Position numbers and translations under genes: made by a program. Below, piece after piece: positions 1 through 12,091 of a stretch of 64,000 bases of DNA. The number at the start of each line of letters is the position of its first letter. Within the stretch, counting starts at the first letter, position 1. Under the pieces are notes generated by a model. The model made no database searches, was not told the DNA's origin, and saw only the letters and a program-made list of their open reading frames with translations. Location of the stretch: positions 243,993 through 307,992 of the forward strand of contig JH720353.1 in assembly GCA_000231825.2 (NCBI GenBank). Direction: 5' to 3'. Origin of the DNA: Tetrahymena elliotti 4EA (taxonomy: Eukaryota; Ciliophora; Oligohymenophorea; Hymenostomatida; Tetrahymenidae).

Positions 1-2399
1 AGTGGTCTTTCTTGCACATAATTTATGTTAATTTAATTTTATTATTATTAATTAGGAAAATCATTTTGAATGCTACCAATTTGCTTAGTATCTTATTGAA
101 TTAAGCTATCATTTCTTTTATTTATTTTTTGCCTTTTAATAGGAGGATCTTCATCAATAGACTTGATTAAAGTTTATTTGTTTTCTTAATTTTAATCTGT
201 TTGATGTGAATTTATGTTAGATGCTAAACTATCATAATTTTCTTCTTACTTTTATATTTCTTTTTATTACTTTTTACTTGAGATATTTATGCTATCATTA
301 TTTATTTATTTTAATTCATCTTTTTCTAAAGTTTCACTATTTGGATTAGTACTGTTACTTTGATTCTTTTGGTTGTCTAAAGTTACAGTGTTATTTTCAT
401 TTTTTTTAGCTTTTTTAGTTTACTTTTAAATATTTATTTAATTTTAATCAAGGTTATTATTTACTTGTTTTTTTTCGGATTTAAATAGTTTTTTATTAGG
501 AGATGAACTTTGAAAACCAACAGCATCTCCTTAAAGCTTTTACTTTTTAGCATCCAAAGTATCAAGAAGTTTATTGATATTACTAATTTGCTGCATAGGG
601 AATAATGATTAATTTTTAATAGAAATTTATTCTGCATAATTCACATCAGTTATCCTAGAATAAATTTATCTTGGATTTTTTTATCTGTTATCAGGTCTAT
701 ATTGTATAGATGAGTGAACATTTTTTCTATCAGTTCTGTTTTAAGGCAGATTTTATTGCTGTTAAATAAGCTTTTAGAATTCTTCTTTTTTCTTCTCAAG
801 CAAAAATATTTACTCTTTATTTATTCTCATTTTTGATTTTTCTATCTCTTTTTAAGCTTTAAATTCCAAAAAGTTATTTGGATCCTAAGGCATTTCTTTT
901 GTATTTAACTTCATAAAATCATTTTTCTTTTCAATTTGTTTAATCTACTTTTAGAGACTATTATTTATTGATTAAAGTAAAATATCATTATCATTGTTGT
1001 AATGTCTGATATCTCCTTAAGATATCTTCTTTTTAGGCTGATTATCTAAATAAACACTATTCTCATTGGTTATGCTTTGATTTTCAAAATTTTTAAGCTA
1101 TTTCTTATATAAACCTTTCTTGTCTATACTTTTTTTTTTCATGTCATTTAGATGAAGAGCTGTTTTAGAAGCTTGCTGACTGCATTCAATATTATAATCT
1201 CTTATATATTCATTGTATTTGTCTCTAGGTGTCTCTTATGTTTTCACAAAGGAATTCCTTTTGTTCATATTTAAGTTAATAATCTAAGTGTCTTTTTTCT
1301 TTGTTTTATTAATTTATTTCAAGTTCTCTTCAGGTATCTCTTCGTTTCTGCTATTATGTTCAATTATTGGTAAGTGGATTTCATAATTTGAGTTTCTGCT
1401 GGCTTATTTACTATCTTAACAATCATATATTTTATCTTCATTATAATTAGTGTTTCTCTAGTCTTTTAGAGAGTTTCGTTCTCTTTTAATAATGATATCA
1501 TCTCTATTGATTATTTTAATCTTTTAAATTTTTTTATTATCTTCAGTATTTCTATTTTAAATATCTCTTCTGTTTTTCTTAAATAAATTTTCATCTTAGA
1601 ATTCAGATGGATTTTTGGAGTTAATTGATGAAAAGCTTCTTAGCTTTTAATATATCTCTGATTTGTTTCTTTTTTAGTAATTTTCTGTAGAGACTTAAAT
1701 CTTACTTCTTTCTTACTGTTATTCATTCTAGTTGATTGCTTTAGATTTTTTTAATAATAAAAAATAAATTAACAAATAGTACTCAAAAAATATAAAAAGT
1801 TGTTTGAATCCTTTACTTTTAATCTCATCATCATTCTCTGTTTAAATATTAAAATTTTATCTTTACTAAAAATATTCATTTTCTAGATATGATTGATCTG
1901 CCTCTTAAGAAGCTATAGATGCGTTAGTTTGGTTATTAAATAATTATGATTTTCTGTCAATAGAAGAGTTTGTTCTTATATTTTGAACATGGTAACTTTT
2001 ATTGATACCTAAGTTAACTTTTGAATTGGTTAGCTTGCTGCTAATATTGTATATTTTTAAATATTCTTTAATTTTGCTAATATTGTTCTATTATAAATTA
2101 GTTTAAGAGCTTTCCAAAGACTCATGCCTAAAATTTTGGCTATCTTCTTGGTATTTGACAAGGTCAAATTTTAATTTTTAGGAATTACTAACGACTTTTG
2201 TGTGTCTATGTACTTATTGAATGACTCTTTTATAAGTATTATATTAATTGCTTATGCTTTTAAGTACAGATGAAATATTGTAGCTTTCATAAGGTGAAGT
2301 CATTTTCTTTTTGTGTTTAGGTGAAATCTACTTAAAGTATAAGTGCATCCTAAATTCCTCATTATCCTTGGTCTAACCAAATAAATTAAAATAAATCAT
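1..2399 (-). CDS. Q/N-rich coiled-coil protein, 3' end cut off by window
   Basis: Two exons, 2399-1817 and 1738-1, joined by a 78-nt intron with donor GTAAAGG and acceptor AAAG. The frame stays open to the first base, so the C-terminus lies outside the window; about 773 residues are visible. The product is rich in Q, N, K and S. One stretch near plus-strand 700-950 is strongly charged and Q-rich (KSKMRINKEQIFLLEKKKEE) and should form a coiled coil. I see no catalytic motif, membrane segment or known domain. The start at 2399 is the first ATG after an in-frame TGA; a second ATG at 2303 has a better A-rich context (AAAGAAAATG) and may be the real start. I do not recognise the family. It is probably cytoskeletal or regulatory, but that rests only on composition. 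Confidence 0.7.
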
Positions 2400-3673
2400 A
2401 CTCTTAAAAAATAAAGATATACATTTAGATTTGGTAGCTTCTCATTTTTTGTAAAAAATTCATGATTCAGACTATCTTCAATAGCATATTATTAATCCAG
2501 TGTGTTCCCAACATCCATAATTAACAAAATATTTAGCTCAAAATTAATTTTTATCTTTTTTGAATATTTATTTTGGAAATCTATATGGATTTTAAGAAAA
2601 TTAGTTTGCTAGCTTACTGCGAAAACTGATAAATAAATATCAAATTAATATTTGATTACTTAGTTAATATATAGAATTTTTAATATTCATTATTATTCAT
2701 GGTAAAGCAATTTAGTTATTATTAATTCAATCAATTCTAAAATATCAACCAATAAATAATCTTTATAAATATACTTTTAAAATATTCACAACCCAATAAG
2801 ATATCAAATTTAGATTGATATTTTTAATTTACCTTATACTTTCAATTTTATTTCTTTCAAAAATTTAAAAATATTTTTTTTGTTGAATAAAATATTTCTA
2901 ATTAAAAAAAGTGAAAATACTAAATTTCATGCAAATAAAATTTAAAAAAAAGAAGTAGTTTGAGAAGAGCCAACATTAGTTTTGTTTAAAGAGACAATAA
3001 AAAAAGAAGAAAATATTTTCAATAACGAAACATAACTCAACAATCAATCTCTTAATATTATAATAATAAAAAAATATCTTTAAGATAAATTATTAATTTA
3101 GTAAACAAAATTCAAATTTCTTTGTTTTTTTTACTGAGATTCTTTGATAAAAAATTAATCATATTGTTAAAATTAACTTTTAAAACGTCTAAATGATATT
3201 ATATTTTTAAAACATTTTTTAAAGTTTTTATATTTAAATATAGGAGAATATTATATGGATTTTCATTTAAAATATTATGTCTTATAAAACCATCTTAAAA
3301 AATATCTTATTACTTTTATTTCAATTAAAAGAGCATTTTTTTTTATTTTAATGCTTTGCTTTTTTATGAAAACAAAAATTAAGATATTTGAACTTTTGTG
3401 AAGGATAAATTAATGATGAACAAACATATAGAGAAGGTTGAGTATTTTAAAAGAAATATTTATTAATAATCATGAATAAACAAATCAAGTGAGTATGAGT
3501 GGTGATAATTAAACATTTGAATGCCATTACTAGAAATTGATACAAATTACTTTAAAATAATTTAAGTGATTTGCTTTTATGATTCTTTAAATGAATATTA
3601 TTAAGCATTTATTATGTTTGATAAATTTTTATCTATTTTTTGTGCATGCTATTGTTATGAGTAAATAGAAAGC
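2400..3673. other. AT-rich spacer
   Basis: Lies between the 5' end of the Q-rich gene and the 3' end of the SURF1 gene. I see only short frames and poly-A/T runs, with no RNA-like or repeated element. It should contain the promoter of the minus-strand gene on its left. Confidence 0.5.
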
Positions 3674-5408
3674 TCAACGTCTTAATAAAAGCATGGAAAC
3701 AAAAGAAAGAGCAGAAGTAGCAGCGTAGAAATTAAAGAAATTAGAGTGACGTTCAGGAGTATTTAAGGGTCTTTCAAAAGTATCCTTGGTAGCAGGAATG
3801 GGATAAAGACCTTCATCACCTTCTTCAAAAGAAGGAACGACTCTTTCAATATAAGCGGCATTGATACCATCTAAGTTAAATAATCTGAAAATCTTGCCCA
3901 TATAATCTAAGTCAATCCAGTTATAAATACCTTCTTAATTCCAGTTTCTTCTTCTGGCTAATATGTCTTGTTATTCACCTCTTCTGACAATACCAGTAAT
4001 TTCAGTCAAGGTAACTTGTTCAGTTTCTTCAGGGTTAGCGGTATCAGGGTTGAATCCTATATTAATTAAAATTTAAAATGAGAATTGGAATATAAAACAG
4101 AGATTCATGTTTAATTTTTAATGTATAAGCAAACAAACAAATGTAGAAATTTGAAAAAGATCTCTATTCTCGCTAATAAAATATTGTATCTTTTTTATTC
4201 ATAAATAAATTCAAATTCAATAGTAATTAATCAATAGCAATCGCAGATTCTAATTTGTTGATTTTATGTCCTAATTTAACTAATTACCTCCTCATTTTTG
4301 AGGATAATTAATTTATTCAAAGAGGTAAGACGAGCAGTTAGCTAACTTTTATGCTTCATAATGCTAATTAATGCTTGTATTTGTTATTCTGTAGATAAGC
4401 TATTTACTCTTTTAGAATATTATTTATGATAGTTAACAAATTTTTTTGTTTTCACTCTAAAGATAGTGGATTTTTCTTATGCTGTTGGTTCTATTAGATT
4501 TTAAAAGTGAATTATCTTGGCTGTTTATAATTAAATACATCACTATTCATCTTTTGCAGTCACCTAATCTTTTAAAATTCATTTTTTTTGATTTCTAATA
4601 AATTACTATTTCACAATTAATGAGCTTAAATGAATCTATCTAAAATTGATTCACTTTCTTAATATTGGACTTATCTCCCTTAAATCATTTACAAATTATC
4701 CCTATTCCTCATTTAACCTAAAATAGAAGCTGCGATTGCACTAATTTTTTGCTATGTAATTAATCCTAAATATTAATTTATGTTTACCAGTGAAAGTATC
4801 ATTAACAAATAAGGTTGAATCGGTAGGGGCATCCTATAATATTAAAAGAAATTTTTTAAAAATGCTATTTTTGATGGGTTGAAATATGATTTATGATAGT
4901 ATTTAATAATTTAAATTACCAAAGGAGGGCAAACTTCACCACCTAATTCAACATCCTTCTTGTTTTCAAGAGGAACCCAACCTAAGTTGACGAAGACAGA
5001 GTATTCAACAGGAAGTAAATCCTTTTATTTTAATCTGTGGTTAAGTCTTTCAACAGCAGTAACGAATGGAGCTAAGACCAAAAAACCTTCTTTGCCATCT
5101 CTTTTTCTTCTAACGAAGAATCTTTGATCCTTGAAATATCCTCTCATTTTAACTAATTTGTATTCCCAATCATTAACATTATTTTCACGAACCCAGGGAT
5201 AGACCTTAGCATCAAATCCTTCAACATTGAAGGCTTCATCCTTAGAGATGCTTTCTTAGATTGATTACCATCTGGCAGATAAATTGAGATATTAATTGTA
5301 GTGGTAGAAAGCTCCATACCCAGTTAAAGCACCGAGAGTTGCCAAAGCAACCTTACCGGTAACGTTAGAACCTCTAGGTCTGAAAGCTGATAAAGTAGTT
5401 TACAACAT
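3674..5408 (-). CDS. SURF1: SURF1/Shy1 family cytochrome c oxidase assembly protein
   Basis: Three exons (5408-4920, 4833-4788, 4056-3674) give 305 residues, the usual SURF1 size. SURF1 proteins sit in the inner mitochondrial membrane and help build cytochrome oxidase. Visible family features are an N-terminal membrane helix near residues 18-36, the GYFKDQRFFVRR and GFLVLAPF segments, FVNLGWVP (family VNRGWVP), ITGIVRRGE, and a closing helix after NTPERHSNFFNFY. Codons are biased to C-ending forms (AAC, TTC, GGT), unlike most neighbours, suggesting high expression. The first intron is 86 nt (4834-4919); the second is unusually long (4057-4787, 731 nt) and holds an open minus-strand frame, discussed under rejected items. 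The start is the only ATG before the first helix. Confidence 0.9.
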
Positions 5409-6173
5409 TCTTGTACTAATTAACTTAAATATTTTTTTCTAAATATTCTTTAGCTTTTTTTATTTATTATGTCTTATATTATTTCCTTCCTTTTTATTTT
5501 ATTTTTTTTCCCTGTCTTTTGTTTAACATAATCAATGCATTTTTATTTAATCTTTCCTTTCAATACATACATGCACACATTCATTCATTATTCTTCTTCA
5601 ATGCACTTCTTCATTCATTTCTGCCTTCAATATCAGTAGGATAGTATGATCTTGTTTTATTTGATTATCACTTTCCATTTCTCTGCATGCACTTTTCAAT
5701 CATCTTCTTCACTCACACACTTAATAAATAACTAAAAGCTATATCAAAATAATTCAAAGGAAATTAGAATCTCAATGAGTTATTATAAACTATCTATTTA
5801 TACTAATTGCAGCATCTATAGTATTTATCAAAATATCTTTGTAAGCAAATGAATATCTTTTTAATACTTTATTTTGTCATTTTCTGCAACAATAAAAGTC
5901 AGAGTTGATTGTTTTTTTATTACATAATGGCTAATAAAATATATTTTGACAATTAGAAAATATTTTAAATAAATAAAATTGAAGAGAAAATAAATTAAAT
6001 CAAATAAATTTTATGTTAAAATGAAATAAAAATGAAAGAAAGAGGTGAATGATAGATATTTTATCTCATAAATTTACAATATAAATGATGTTACAAAATA
6101 TAATATCTGATATAAATTTGCAAATGCAACACATGTATTTTATTATTTTTTTAACAATTATTAAAATGATATT
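5409..6173. other. Spacer with CATT-type simple repeats
   Basis: Upstream of SURF1 and downstream of the phosphatase gene. The stretch near 5560-5720 is pyrimidine-rich with repeated CATTCATT and CACAC units, so the SURF1 5' leader is purine-rich in sense. No gene seen. Confidence 0.5.
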
Positions 6174-9100
6174 TCACTAAATTTATTAAATATAACACTG
6201 AAGTTATGCAAAGGTTTTATTATGTTTGTTATTCACTTAATTGATGTTTTGATTCTAAATTTTTTATTAATAAATAACTTAAGGAGCTTTTGAACTTTAT
6301 TTAGCATATTCTTCAAATGGTTACACATGATTATAATTATGATATTAAATTAATATTTCTTTTTAGCTAGATCCTTCTTCAATAGTGTTATTATATTTGG
6401 AATGACTTGCTGTGCTGGGGGTTTTTTATTCTTGAGTACTCTATTATTCAGCAAGGTAAGGCTTTACATTAAATATTTATTAATTATTTTAAATGAATAT
6501 AGGAGTAGAATGCTCCTATTTATTTCTATTTAAAATAGTAATATTTTACTAGAGTTAGGGATGTTTGTCAATTAATTATAGAGAATTTTATCTTTAAGTC
6601 TCCTTATTTGGGGACATTTAATTTTTATTATTTTAATTCTAAGTGTCGTTAAGTATTTATTTGATAAATTAATAATTTGAGTTTTATGGAATATAGCTTT
6701 ATTGAATTTAATTGCTTGAAACGTATTAGCTGAAATGTCTTTTTGGCTAAAATTATTATAATTATTGAATGTTATGCATATTCTAAAGAGAGACATTGTT
6801 ATTATCTGTTTTAAACTGTTTATCTAGTTGAACTGGTTATTAAGATTTTACCATTTTCTGTTAGTTATTTGGGATAAAAATTTATTATTCTGTTATATCC
6901 ACTTACTTTGCATTTTCTTCTTGAGAATTTTATTTCTGTTAAGCAAGTGAGATGTGGTTTCCAATTACAGGAATAGTTTACTAAATGGGATTATTGTTAA
7001 ATATTTTAGGATATTTAGATTATTAGCTTTATTGTGAATTATCTAAACTTAAATTTTGATTATTCGAATTCATTTAGAGAGTATCAATAGTATGACGTCT
7101 CATATCCATTTAAATACTTTGAATTGAAGGATCTTTTTTAATTTAAGGTATCTCTTTATTCTTCTATTTATGTGAAAGTCTCTCTAGTTTTTCATTCTAA
7201 TTTGCCTAAGTAGGTTATTTTTATTGTTATGATTGTTAATATTGTTGCTATTTTTAGTTTATTTCACATTGTGTCTTAGCAGCTTAGAAAATAAATTATT
7301 ATAAACTAGCTCCTTTAAATTACTGATTATTTGTGATCTTTTCTTATTTTGTGCTTGGAAGTTAAAGGAATTTTGGGATAGGATGTCCTTAATAAATGTT
7401 AAATTCATTTAGATTATGAACTTCTTTTTAAATCTAATTTTAGATACTCTAATTATTTTATTCTTTGTTTTATTCAGAAATCTAGGCATTTTTTTCTTAA
7501 TCCTTCAATACATTCTTCTACTCATCTTAGCTACCTTCTGAAATTGAAATACTATTTTAAAAATTGGTTCTTTAATTATCGCTAGACTAAGTACTACTCT
7601 AGCTTTATTAAGGATATCTCTGATTCACTTTAGAAAAGTTAGAACTATTCTTTAGACATGGTTTGATTGAAGTTTTAACAATATTTGAGGAGCTTTATTT
7701 ATTTTTTTAATCTTCAATTATTTCTTTCAGGCTTTTTTAAATGTTATTGAATACGTTTTATAAAGATCTGTTATTTTCTTTATTGTCATCATTTTATTTC
7801 TTTCTTTCAAAGCTAGGGGTATTTCTATTGCTTTTTTAATTTGTAGGTTACTCTAAAAGCTTAAAAACTGTGGGCTACAATGAGTGATGATATCCTTGCA
7901 TCATGAGAGAGGAGTTATTATTTAAGCATGCCTTATTGAACTAGAGAGAATAGTTATTTTATTCTTACTTGATTGATTCTATTTATTTAAATGGTACTCT
8001 TTCATGTTTATTTGAAGCTTTTTCCATTATCCAATCAGTTTATCTACCTATCTCTTCTTCTATTACTCTACTCTCTTCAATTTTAAGCTTAGAGAATGTA
8101 AATTCTTAGAAAAGAGGGTTGAATTAGTTATTATCCATTTCATCTTAATTATTAATATTATTATTAATTTAATTTCCTCCAAAGCTATGTTCTAAATTTA
8201 CTATTTTGCTAAACTATTCTAATTTAGAAGTATTATTAGAATTTTCTATGGAATTACTTACTGATCTCCTGCTTCTGTAAATATAATCTTCCCCCTTTTC
8301 ATTTAAATCTGATTAGCAATTTTACTTTTATTCAGTTTTAGAATTTAATTAATCCTAAGATACTTTTGAAGGTTGGTTTTAGTTATTTTGAATTTCAGAC
8401 AAATTATTATTTTAGATAAAAAAAGGAGCAGTTATTTGAATATTAGAATGGCTTAGTTCAGTTTTTTAGGATTAATTAATATGTATTTTATTTTAGTTTT
8501 GCATGTTTTTGAATTCAAAATGTGATTAATTTTCAAATTTTATTTTCCATTTGAAAACATCTCTAACATCATAGACATCACTAGCAAAAATTAAAAAGGG
8601 CATAAGTTTTTCAAGTTCATTATCAGATTCATCATTAGTATAATCTTGAATTTGAATCCCATTTTCTTGGTGCAAGTTAAAACAAGTGCTTAGATTCTTT
8701 TTAAAAATATAAAAATATTAAACTAAAAGCATCTTTTTACAAATAACTTACATCTATAATTATGATGTCTTTCATATTTCTATTCAAAAAAGCTAAATTT
8801 TTAATATAAAAATCTCCTTTCTTTCTGCAGCTATCTCTATATAATCTGTAGGAAATAAGATTGCCTTCTGGATCAAGTTGATTAATTATTACATCAGCAT
8901 ACTATTCAAATTAAAACGTTTTATGAGTTTCAAATAAGAGTTTTAAAATATGTATATACCTCTTTAATGCTAGCTGTCCAAATAAATACTTCATAATAAT
9001 TTGCCATAATTTTTAAAAATTTTTAAACATTTGGTCTAAAGTTAACAAAAAACTCTTCTTTACTAGTAGAGCTTTGAATCTGTTTTATTAGTAGATTTTT

Positions 9101-9880
9101 AATTAAGAAATTGACCAAAGTAGAATAATTTATTTACTGTGAAACTTAAATCGAATTTTTCTGGTCTCTAATGTGAGCTATGAATAAGGGTTTCATCTAA
9201 ATCTAAAACAAGAGTCTTTTTCATTTTATTCTATGCCGATTAAAATGGAACAATCAATGCCTTTATCCCTTTTTCTTATTACTGCTATTGCTATCTTTAA
9301 GGGCTTAGACTTAGACTTGTAATAATATTGATTTGCTTTGATGATACATCATTTTCTTTTTATTAGGCCTACTATCCACGAAGAGGACTATTTTCTAAGC
9401 TATTAAAATAATAATTACTATTTTTTTATATTATTTGAGATAAATATACCTTTTGAAATTCTTTTTAAAATCTATTTCTTATTTTAAATTGGAGGATCTA
9501 GGAGAAGTAGGATTAGAGTAGCCTGGAAATTATAAGACTCTAATTATTTAAATAAAAAAAGATATTTAGATAAGCACAAAAGTAAAGAAAAGTTTACTTT
9601 GATTATTAGTCAATACATTTCGATTCATAACAAGTTGTTGTGTTTTAATGTCTATAAATTATAGGAATAGTAGGTTTAACATAATGAATATTCTATCTCA
9701 TTGCTAACTTTTGATCCAAAACTTTTCTTTCATTATTATAACCAGTTTATGCAGAAGCAAGAGGATAAAATATGGTATTTCTAATAATAAAAAAGAAAAT
9801 ATTAGAATTATTCAGAAATAAAATAAAATAGATTACCTTGCTTTCATCATGTTGGTAGGACTCTACTTGTGGGATGCCAT
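6174..9880 (-). CDS. FCP1/NLI-interacting-factor-type phosphatase with long Q/N-rich tail
   Basis: Seven exons: 9880-9837, 9780-9598, 9539-9450, 9399-9138, 9079-8960, 8901-8752, 8696-6174. Introns are 50-58 nt and the coding total is 3,372 nt, or 1,123 residues. The catalytic motif DLDETLIHS (Asp172 and Asp174) marks an aspartate-based phosphatase of the HAD superfamily, as in SCP/Dullard/FCP1. The domain continues through FVNFRPNVQKFL, YEVFIWTAS, YADVII, IIIIDN, ENGI and LEKLMPFL, ending near residue 335. The family acts on phosphoserine, for example in the RNA polymerase II tail. The remaining roughly 785 residues are one exon of low-complexity Q/N-rich sequence, about three times the length of the enzyme domain. 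The N-terminal 160 residues are also Q-rich. Substrate and location cannot be told from the sequence. Confidence 0.88.
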
Positions 9881-10420
9881 AAAAGCTAGTTGCTTTAAAT
9901 TAATGTTTTGTATTGTTATTTAAATGAAAAACTAGTTTTTATTTTGTAATATTTTGTTTGAATAATTATTATGATTTGTTTCTTTTTTTTTTTTGAATGT
10001 TTATTACCCAAATATTTCTTTAATTCACAAAGTAATTTTTTAAATTATTAATATCATTCAAATAAGCAATATAAATTTTACTATCCTCAAATTTAAATTA
10101 AACGTATATATGTTTGATTAATATTAATACATATTTCTAGCTAAATTCTTTAAAATTGGTAATCGAAAAATTTGAATCTTTGCAAAAAATTAGGATACAG
10201 TAAAATTTATTTGCTTGCTTCTTTGATTGTGTGATTAGAAAACAATTTATTAAATTTTATGACTCAAAAATAGAATTGAACTACACTCCAATTAATTTGT
10301 AAGTAAGCAATAAATGAAAAAGAAATGCCATTATTTTAATTGATAAATAAATTATTTATTTGGATTAATAATTATTTTATAAAATATATAAACTAAAATT
10401 CATACAAAAATTTATAATAT
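9881..10420. other. AT-rich spacer
   Basis: Promoter region of the phosphatase gene and 3' flank of the RNase H2B gene. A run of T at about 9981-9994 is the only notable feature. Confidence 0.5.
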
Positions 10421-11326
10421 TCATTTCTTTTTGAAAAAAGATGAGATATTTTTTGTATTTTTAGCAGCTTCTAAATTCTTTTTTTCTGTTGCACTGGTCT
10501 TGGCTGGAGTTATTTATTTAGACTTTTGCTTTGCTTAATCACTACCACCTTACTAATTTTAATAATCATTTTACACTTCATAAAAATCATATTTAGGAGC
10601 AGCTGAATTGGATTTTTTATAACCTTAGAAATCCTCTATTGATATTTTTCTTGGTCCTAAGACAATTTAATTGAAGAGTTGGGTAGGTAAGTAGTTAAAG
10701 ACATATTCTAAACCAAAATATAAGGAATCATCAATTGTTTCTTTAGTAGATAATTTTTAAAATTAAAAGTATTGCTCATTCTTTTCATATAATTCTTGTG
10801 CTTTGGATATTTTTTAATCTAAATAGCTCTAAAGCTTTTAATTGTCTAAACGGAAAAAGTCTAATTTCTCATCAGGATCATGAGACTAAGACTCACATAT
10901 TTTCTTCAAGTTTCTAAATATTCTTTTATTTTACTAAAGAATTTGCATTGATTCCTTGAAAGAATTGTCATCTGATTTGAATATTTCATCTATTTGTTTG
11001 AAAAATCCCTTCTTTTCTTCGTTAACAACACCACGAGAAGCATTTAAAAATGGAATAGCTAACAAAAGAGGATCGATTTGATTAAAATTGAGAAAAGATG
11101 CATTTGATGCTACATTTTATCCAATAAACATTGAAGTATCTGATTATACTTCATTAATTTCTACAATTGTTTCTTAGTCTTCAGTATGGGCTAAATACTT
11201 TCTTTTATACTTATCAACACTATTTGGATTTGGCAATTCAAAATATTTAAATTTAGACATTTCGTTTTAAAATAAATTTGAGTTGCTCAAACCTAAAACA
11301 TTCTTATGTTGTTGATTGTTTTTCAT
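10421..11326 (-). CDS. RNASEH2B: Ribonuclease H2 subunit B
   Basis: A single exon of 301 residues. RNase H2B is a non-catalytic subunit of the trimeric nuclease that removes ribonucleotides and RNA-DNA hybrids in the nucleus. The call rests on the family core FNQIDPLLLAIPFL (compare xxDPLFLLLPYL in animals), followed by a GFFKQIDEIF segment and helical C-terminal parts (LSTKETIDDSLYFGLEYV, LPTQLFNQIV). The protein ends NISSFFKKK. This resembles the PCNA-binding box at the end of animal RNASEH2B (Qxx[ILM]xx[FY][FY]) but lacks the leading glutamine. The gene is divergent from the next one, and an E2F-like site lies about 153 bases upstream of the ATG, which fits S-phase expression. Family call good, PIP-box call tentative. 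Confidence 0.82.
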
Positions 11327-12091
11327 TCTTGCTAACCTTTAGAAATTTTGTATATAAATTAGAATAAATTGAATTCTTTTGGCTTGTATTTTATTAAAAT
11401 AGCAGGAGCTAATGAATATTTACAAAGAATTTATTAATAATTAATTCAATTTTACAAATATATTTAACACAATTATTTTTTCCCGCCAAATTAATTGTAA
11501 TAATCAATCAACCGCAAAATATGTCTTAATTTGAATTTATTATTTTCAATTAATCTAAAAATGATTTATCAACAAATTGATAATTAACTAATTAATTAAT
11601 CATTTCATAAAATAATTTTTTTTAATGAGTCTAAACAATTTTACAATTATGGTTAAAAATTAAAATAATACTTGTCATCCTATTTTTTGTAAATTAATTC
11701 ATCCAAAAATAGTTTGTCTAATATAATGATTATAGTTGATTTCATCTCAAATTCATATCAATAATATTATTAATTATTAGAATAAATTAGAATGTTATTT
11801 GGACAATTTTTCCTTTAATCTAAATATGTTATAGCTTAATTACACTAAAATATTCTTATTGATTGAGATATTTTCTAATTTTTTTTATTTAAACATTTAA
11901 GAATGAAGATAATATTGTTTGTTTTTCATCAATAAAAAATTTATTATAAAAATTCATTTCTAATTTTTTATCTGTTAAAAATTTATGTTTGTTAAATCTT
12001 CAAAAACTAATAATTACCAAAGCTTGATAAGTGTCTTGATTTTAATAGAATAAAAGCTTTTAAATACAAATTGATAATATAATTTTAAAAG
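11327..12091. other. Divergent promoter region
   Basis: Shared upstream region of the RNase H2B gene (-) and the coiled-coil gene (+). Apart from the E2F-like site at 11479-11490 it is plain AT-rich DNA. Confidence 0.5.
11479..11490. promoter_or_regulatory. E2F/DP-like binding site
   Basis: TTTCCCGCCAAA, a full match to the E2F/DP consensus TTTSSCGC with flanking AAA, in a region otherwise almost free of G and C. It lies about 153 bases before the RNase H2B ATG and about 600 bases before the divergent coiled-coil gene. E2F controls S-phase genes in most eukaryotes, and RNase H2 works during replication. Confidence 0.5.

Noticed and set aside
4231..4530. Open minus-strand frame of about 96 codons inside the second SURF1 intron
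   Set aside because: With TGA as the only stop, frames this long are expected by chance in AT-rich DNA. It has no good start, overlaps another open frame, and the flanking exons join cleanly without it.
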